Source: Burkholderiaceae bacterium (GTDB lineage Bacteria; Pseudomonadota; Gammaproteobacteria; Burkholderiales; Burkholderiaceae_C). From it: a stretch of 7,370 bases of DNA. Below are positions 5,879 through 7,370 of the stretch, one piece after another. The stretch lies in NCBI GenBank assembly GCA_013693755.1, contig CP059256.1, positions 1,768,682-1,776,051 on the forward strand, written 5' to 3'. How positions within the stretch are numbered: position 1 is the first letter of the stretch; each line of letters opens with the position of its first letter. Both the position numbers and the translations under genes were made by a program. The notes beneath the pieces were generated by a model. That model made no database searches, was not told the origin of the DNA, and was given only the letters and a program-made list of their open reading frames with translations.

Positions 5879-6180
5879 TGGGCATCGTCGAACAGATCTA
5901 CGAAGCCGCCGCGAACGCGGGCCTGCTGAAGGAATGCGTCTGGCATCCCTCCGACGGCTCCGCGCCGCAGACGGAACGGGTCGGCTTCGCCGCGCCGGAC
6001 GAAACCCTGCTCGACGGCCTGACCTCGGGCACCGAGTACGTGATCTCGTATCCCGGCTCGGTGTTCAAGGGGCTGGCCGTGCGCGACACGGTCGAGATCG
6101 GCGAGACGGTGTTTCAAGTGCGTGATGTCCGGGCCGTGGGCGACGGCTCGGAAATCCGCGCCAAGCTCACGAAGCTCTGA
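5878..6180 (+). CDS. Head-tail attachment protein, lambda gpFII-like
   Basis: This encodes 100 residues (lambda gpFII has 117). The ATG at 5878 overlaps the capsid stop as TGATG. A longer frame from 5836 lies inside the capsid gene and is rejected. The N-terminal helix (GIVEQIYEAAANAGLL, 2-17) is followed by a beta-rich body. Its second half follows the FII pattern: strands around TEYVISYPGSVFKGLAVRD (52-70), then the tight DTVEIGETVFQVRDVRAVGDG segment (70-90). The latter aligns by eye with the 'GDTLTIGEETFWVDRV' part of gpFII. FII binds the gpW-closed portal and forms the surface to which the tail docks. Position immediately after the capsid gene and before a terminator-type protein agrees with that role, although lambda has gene FI in between and this window does not. 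Confidence 0.72.
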   Translation: MGIVEQIYEAAANAGLLKECVWHPSDGSAPQTERVGFAAPDETLLDGLTSGTEYVISYPGSVFKGLAVRDTVEIGETVFQVRDVRAVGDGSEIRAKLTKL

Positions 6181-6184
6181 CCTC

Positions 6185-6631
6185 ATGCCGGGCAACTCGA
6201 TCCGCGAGCGGATTCTGCTCGCGGTGCTCGATGCCGTCCGTCCCGCGTCCGACGCACTCGGAGCCACCTTGCACCGCTCGCCCACGGTGGCCATCAGCCG
6301 GGAGCAGTGCCCGGCGCTGGCGCTGTTCCCCGAGTCGGAGTCCATCACCGAACGCGCCAACGACCGCGTGACCCGCGAACTCACCGTCCGCGTCGTGGCG
6401 CTGGCCCGCGCCGTTCCGCCCGCCGTCCCGGAAACCGAAGCCGACCGGCTGCTCACCGCCGCCCACGCCGCCTTGATGGCGGACGGGAATCTCGGCGGCT
6501 TGGCGCTCGGCATCCGCGAGCAGGAATGCGAGTGGGAGGTGGAGGACGCCGACGCGGTGGCCGTGGCGCTCCCGGCGCGCTACCGCATCACGTACCGGAC
6601 GCTGGCCAATGACCTCTCAACCCCTGGATGA
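6185..6631 (+). CDS. Probable tail terminator / tail completion protein (gpU/gpZ position)
   Basis: This encodes 148 residues from ATG 6185, 4 bases after the previous stop. The frame is open to ATG 6122 inside the upstream gene, but the family-like N-terminus SIRERILLAVLDAVRPA begins here. The architecture fits the alpha/beta tail-terminator fold: N-terminal helix (residues 5-18); strand with TVAISREQCPALALFPESE (about 34-52); a long strand RVTRELTVRVVALARA (61-76); helix TEADRLLTAAHAALMAD (83-99); strand QECEWEVEDADAVAVALPARYRITYRT (112-138); and a short tail. Proteins with this pattern are common hypotheticals in Proteobacterial prophages, and lambda gpU has 131 residues. Its place between the head-tail joiner and the tube gene is where lambda encodes Z and U. 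Function is therefore inferred from fold pattern and position. No specific signature residues were recognised. Confidence 0.65.
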   Translation: MPGNSIRERILLAVLDAVRPASDALGATLHRSPTVAISREQCPALALFPESESITERANDRVTRELTVRVVALARAVPPAVPETEADRLLTAAHAALMADGNLGGLALGIREQECEWEVEDADAVAVALPARYRITYRTLANDLSTPG

Positions 6632-6637
6632 CCACCC

Positions 6638-6838
6638 ATGACCCCACAACCGACACGTCTGGTTCTGACCCGCCCGCACACCCACGCGGGCAAGTCCCAC
6701 GGGCCCGGCGACCGCATCGAGGTCGACGCCGACACCGCCGAATGGCTGCTGGCGCACGACATCGCCACGCGGGAACCCAGGCCTGCCCGGACTGAGACCG
6801 ACCTTCCTCCCATTCAACGCAAGGAACCCAAGCAATGA
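6638..6838 (+). CDS. Small phage protein of unknown function in the tail operon
   Basis: This encodes 66 residues. ATG 6638 comes 6 bases after the previous stop, with only a weak purine site (GGATGA at 6626-6631). The core (14-43) reads HTHAGKSHGPGDRIEVDADT followed by AEWLLAHDIA, a pattern of 'HAGKxxxPGDxIEVDxxTAxWL' that I recall from short conserved proteins located beside phage tail-tube genes (possibly the DUF7210 type; not certain). The rest is a charged, Pro-rich C-terminal tail ending in RKEPKQ. It has no signal peptide, membrane span or enzyme motif. The last 4 bases overlap the tube gene start (ATGA), so it is likely translated with it. A small connector or assembly helper is plausible, but I see no direct evidence. 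Confidence 0.75.
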   Translation: MTPQPTRLVLTRPHTHAGKSHGPGDRIEVDADTAEWLLAHDIATREPRPARTETDLPPIQRKEPKQ

Positions 6839-7370
6839 GCACCTACGCCAGTTTCCAAGGGCGCGTCTTCCTCGGCAAGCGCGACATCGACGGCCTGCCC
6901 ATCGAAGTGCGCTCGCCCGGCAACGTCGCCGAACTGAAGCTCTCCCTCAAGACCGACGTGCTGGAGCACTACGAGAGCCAGACCGGCCAGCGTTCACTCG
7001 ACCACCGGATGGTCAAACAGAAGTCGGCCACCGTGAACCTCACCATCGAGGAATTCACCAAGGAGAACCTGGCGCTGGCCCTCTACGGCAACCACGTCGT
7101 CGGCACGCCGGGCACGGTCACCGCCGAACCCGTGGGCGGCGCGACGCCGACTCCGGGCGACCGCTACTTCCTGGCCCACCCCAAGGTGTCGTCCCTCGTC
7201 GTGGTGGATTCGGCGGCCACGCCTGCCACCCTGGCCCTGGGCACGAACTACACCGCCGACACCGACTTCGGTGCCCTCCAGTTTCTGGATACCACCGGCT
7301 TCACCGCGCCGTTCAAGGCCAGCTATGCCTACGGCGTCGCCACCGAGATCGGCATCTTCACGCAGGCGCT
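6835..7370 (+). CDS. Phage tail tube protein (major tail protein), 3' truncated by window
   Basis: The first 178 codons are present and the frame is open to the window edge. ATG 6835 overlaps the previous stop as ATGA; AAGGA at 6821-6825 lies 9 bases upstream. Hexameric rings of this protein stack to form the tail tube through which DNA passes. The N-terminal region fits tube proteins of siphoviral type: VFLGKRDIDGLPIEVRSPGN (11-30), then the conserved core LKLSLKTDVLEHYESQTGQR (34-53) with EHYES.TG, then DHRMVKQKSATVNLTIEEFT (56-75) and KENLALALYGN (76-86). From ~90 it becomes Thr/Gly/Pro-rich, with VVVDSAATPATLALGTNYTA (122-141) perhaps starting an outer domain. It has no signal peptide. 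The preceding terminator-type gene and absence of a sheath gene argue for a non-contractile tail, though genes downstream are unseen. Confidence 0.88.
   Translation, partial: MSTYASFQGRVFLGKRDIDGLPIEVRSPGNVAELKLSLKTDVLEHYESQTGQRSLDHRMVKQKSATVNLTIEEFTKENLALALYGNHVVGTPGTVTAEPVGGATPTPGDRYFLAHPKVSSLVVVDSAATPATLALGTNYTADTDFGALQFLDTTGFTAPFKASYAYGVATEIGIFTQA

Noticed and set aside
5710..6513. 267-codon minus-strand open frame across the connector genes
   Set aside because: It spans three + strand genes with overlapping starts and stops; composition is Ser/Arg/Ala-rich and typical of a shadow frame.
1..7370. CRISPR array, tRNA, insertion sequence, integrase or attachment site
   Set aside because: No direct repeat series, tRNA-like cloverleaf, transposase motif or recombinase motif was seen; almost the whole window is coding on one strand.
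1..7370. Rho-independent terminators or promoters between genes
   Set aside because: Gaps are at most about 24 bases, and no hairpin plus T-run or convincing -35/-10 pair was seen in them.

Overview
The window is a stretch of the morphogenesis (head and head-tail) module of a tailed phage or prophage of the lambda type. All genes are on the + strand and packed almost end to end. GC content is high (hand counts of sampled lines give about 62-69%), and codon third positions are strongly G/C. This suggests a host among GC-rich Proteobacteria, such as a beta- or gammaproteobacterium in the range of Burkholderiales, Rhodocyclales or Pseudomonas. That host call is inference; nothing here identifies a genus. 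No host gene, integrase, attachment site, tRNA or transposase is visible, so integrated prophage and free phage genome cannot be told apart.

Layout from left to right: C-terminal part of the large terminase subunit (1-564, start outside the window); two short fibre-like proteins (589-1080 and 1084-1476); gpW-type head-tail joining protein (1473-1703); gpB-type portal (1705-3231); S49-family head maturation protease of gpC type (3254-4492) with a probable nested in-frame scaffold of Nu3 type (4148-4492); gpD-type head decoration protein (4494-4871); gpE-type major capsid protein (4874-5878); gpFII-like head-tail attachment protein (5878-6180); a probable tail terminator/completion protein (6185-6631); a small conserved-looking protein of unknown role (6638-6838); and the start of a tail tube protein (6835 to beyond the window end).

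The proteins form one assembly line. Portal, scaffold, protease and major capsid protein build the procapsid. The terminase docks on the portal and packages DNA. Decoration protein stabilises the expanded shell. gpW-like and FII-like proteins close the portal and create the tail-binding surface. The terminator-like protein caps a tail made of tube protein. No sheath gene lies before the tube gene, which fits a siphovirus, though the tail module continues outside the window. Start and stop codons overlap or nearly touch at most junctions, so the genes are probably one translationally coupled transcript. No promoter or terminator is evident inside.

The part that departs from the lambda plan is 589-1476. 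Two small genes with tail-fibre-type motifs sit between terminase and gpW, in the head block and far from where tail fibres are normally encoded. They share a short amphipathic N-terminus followed by different C-terminal domains. This looks like a two-part appendage, possibly a capsid (head) fibre, and is the best candidate for something under-described here. The rest is a well-known architecture. There is no intergenic stretch longer than 25 bases.
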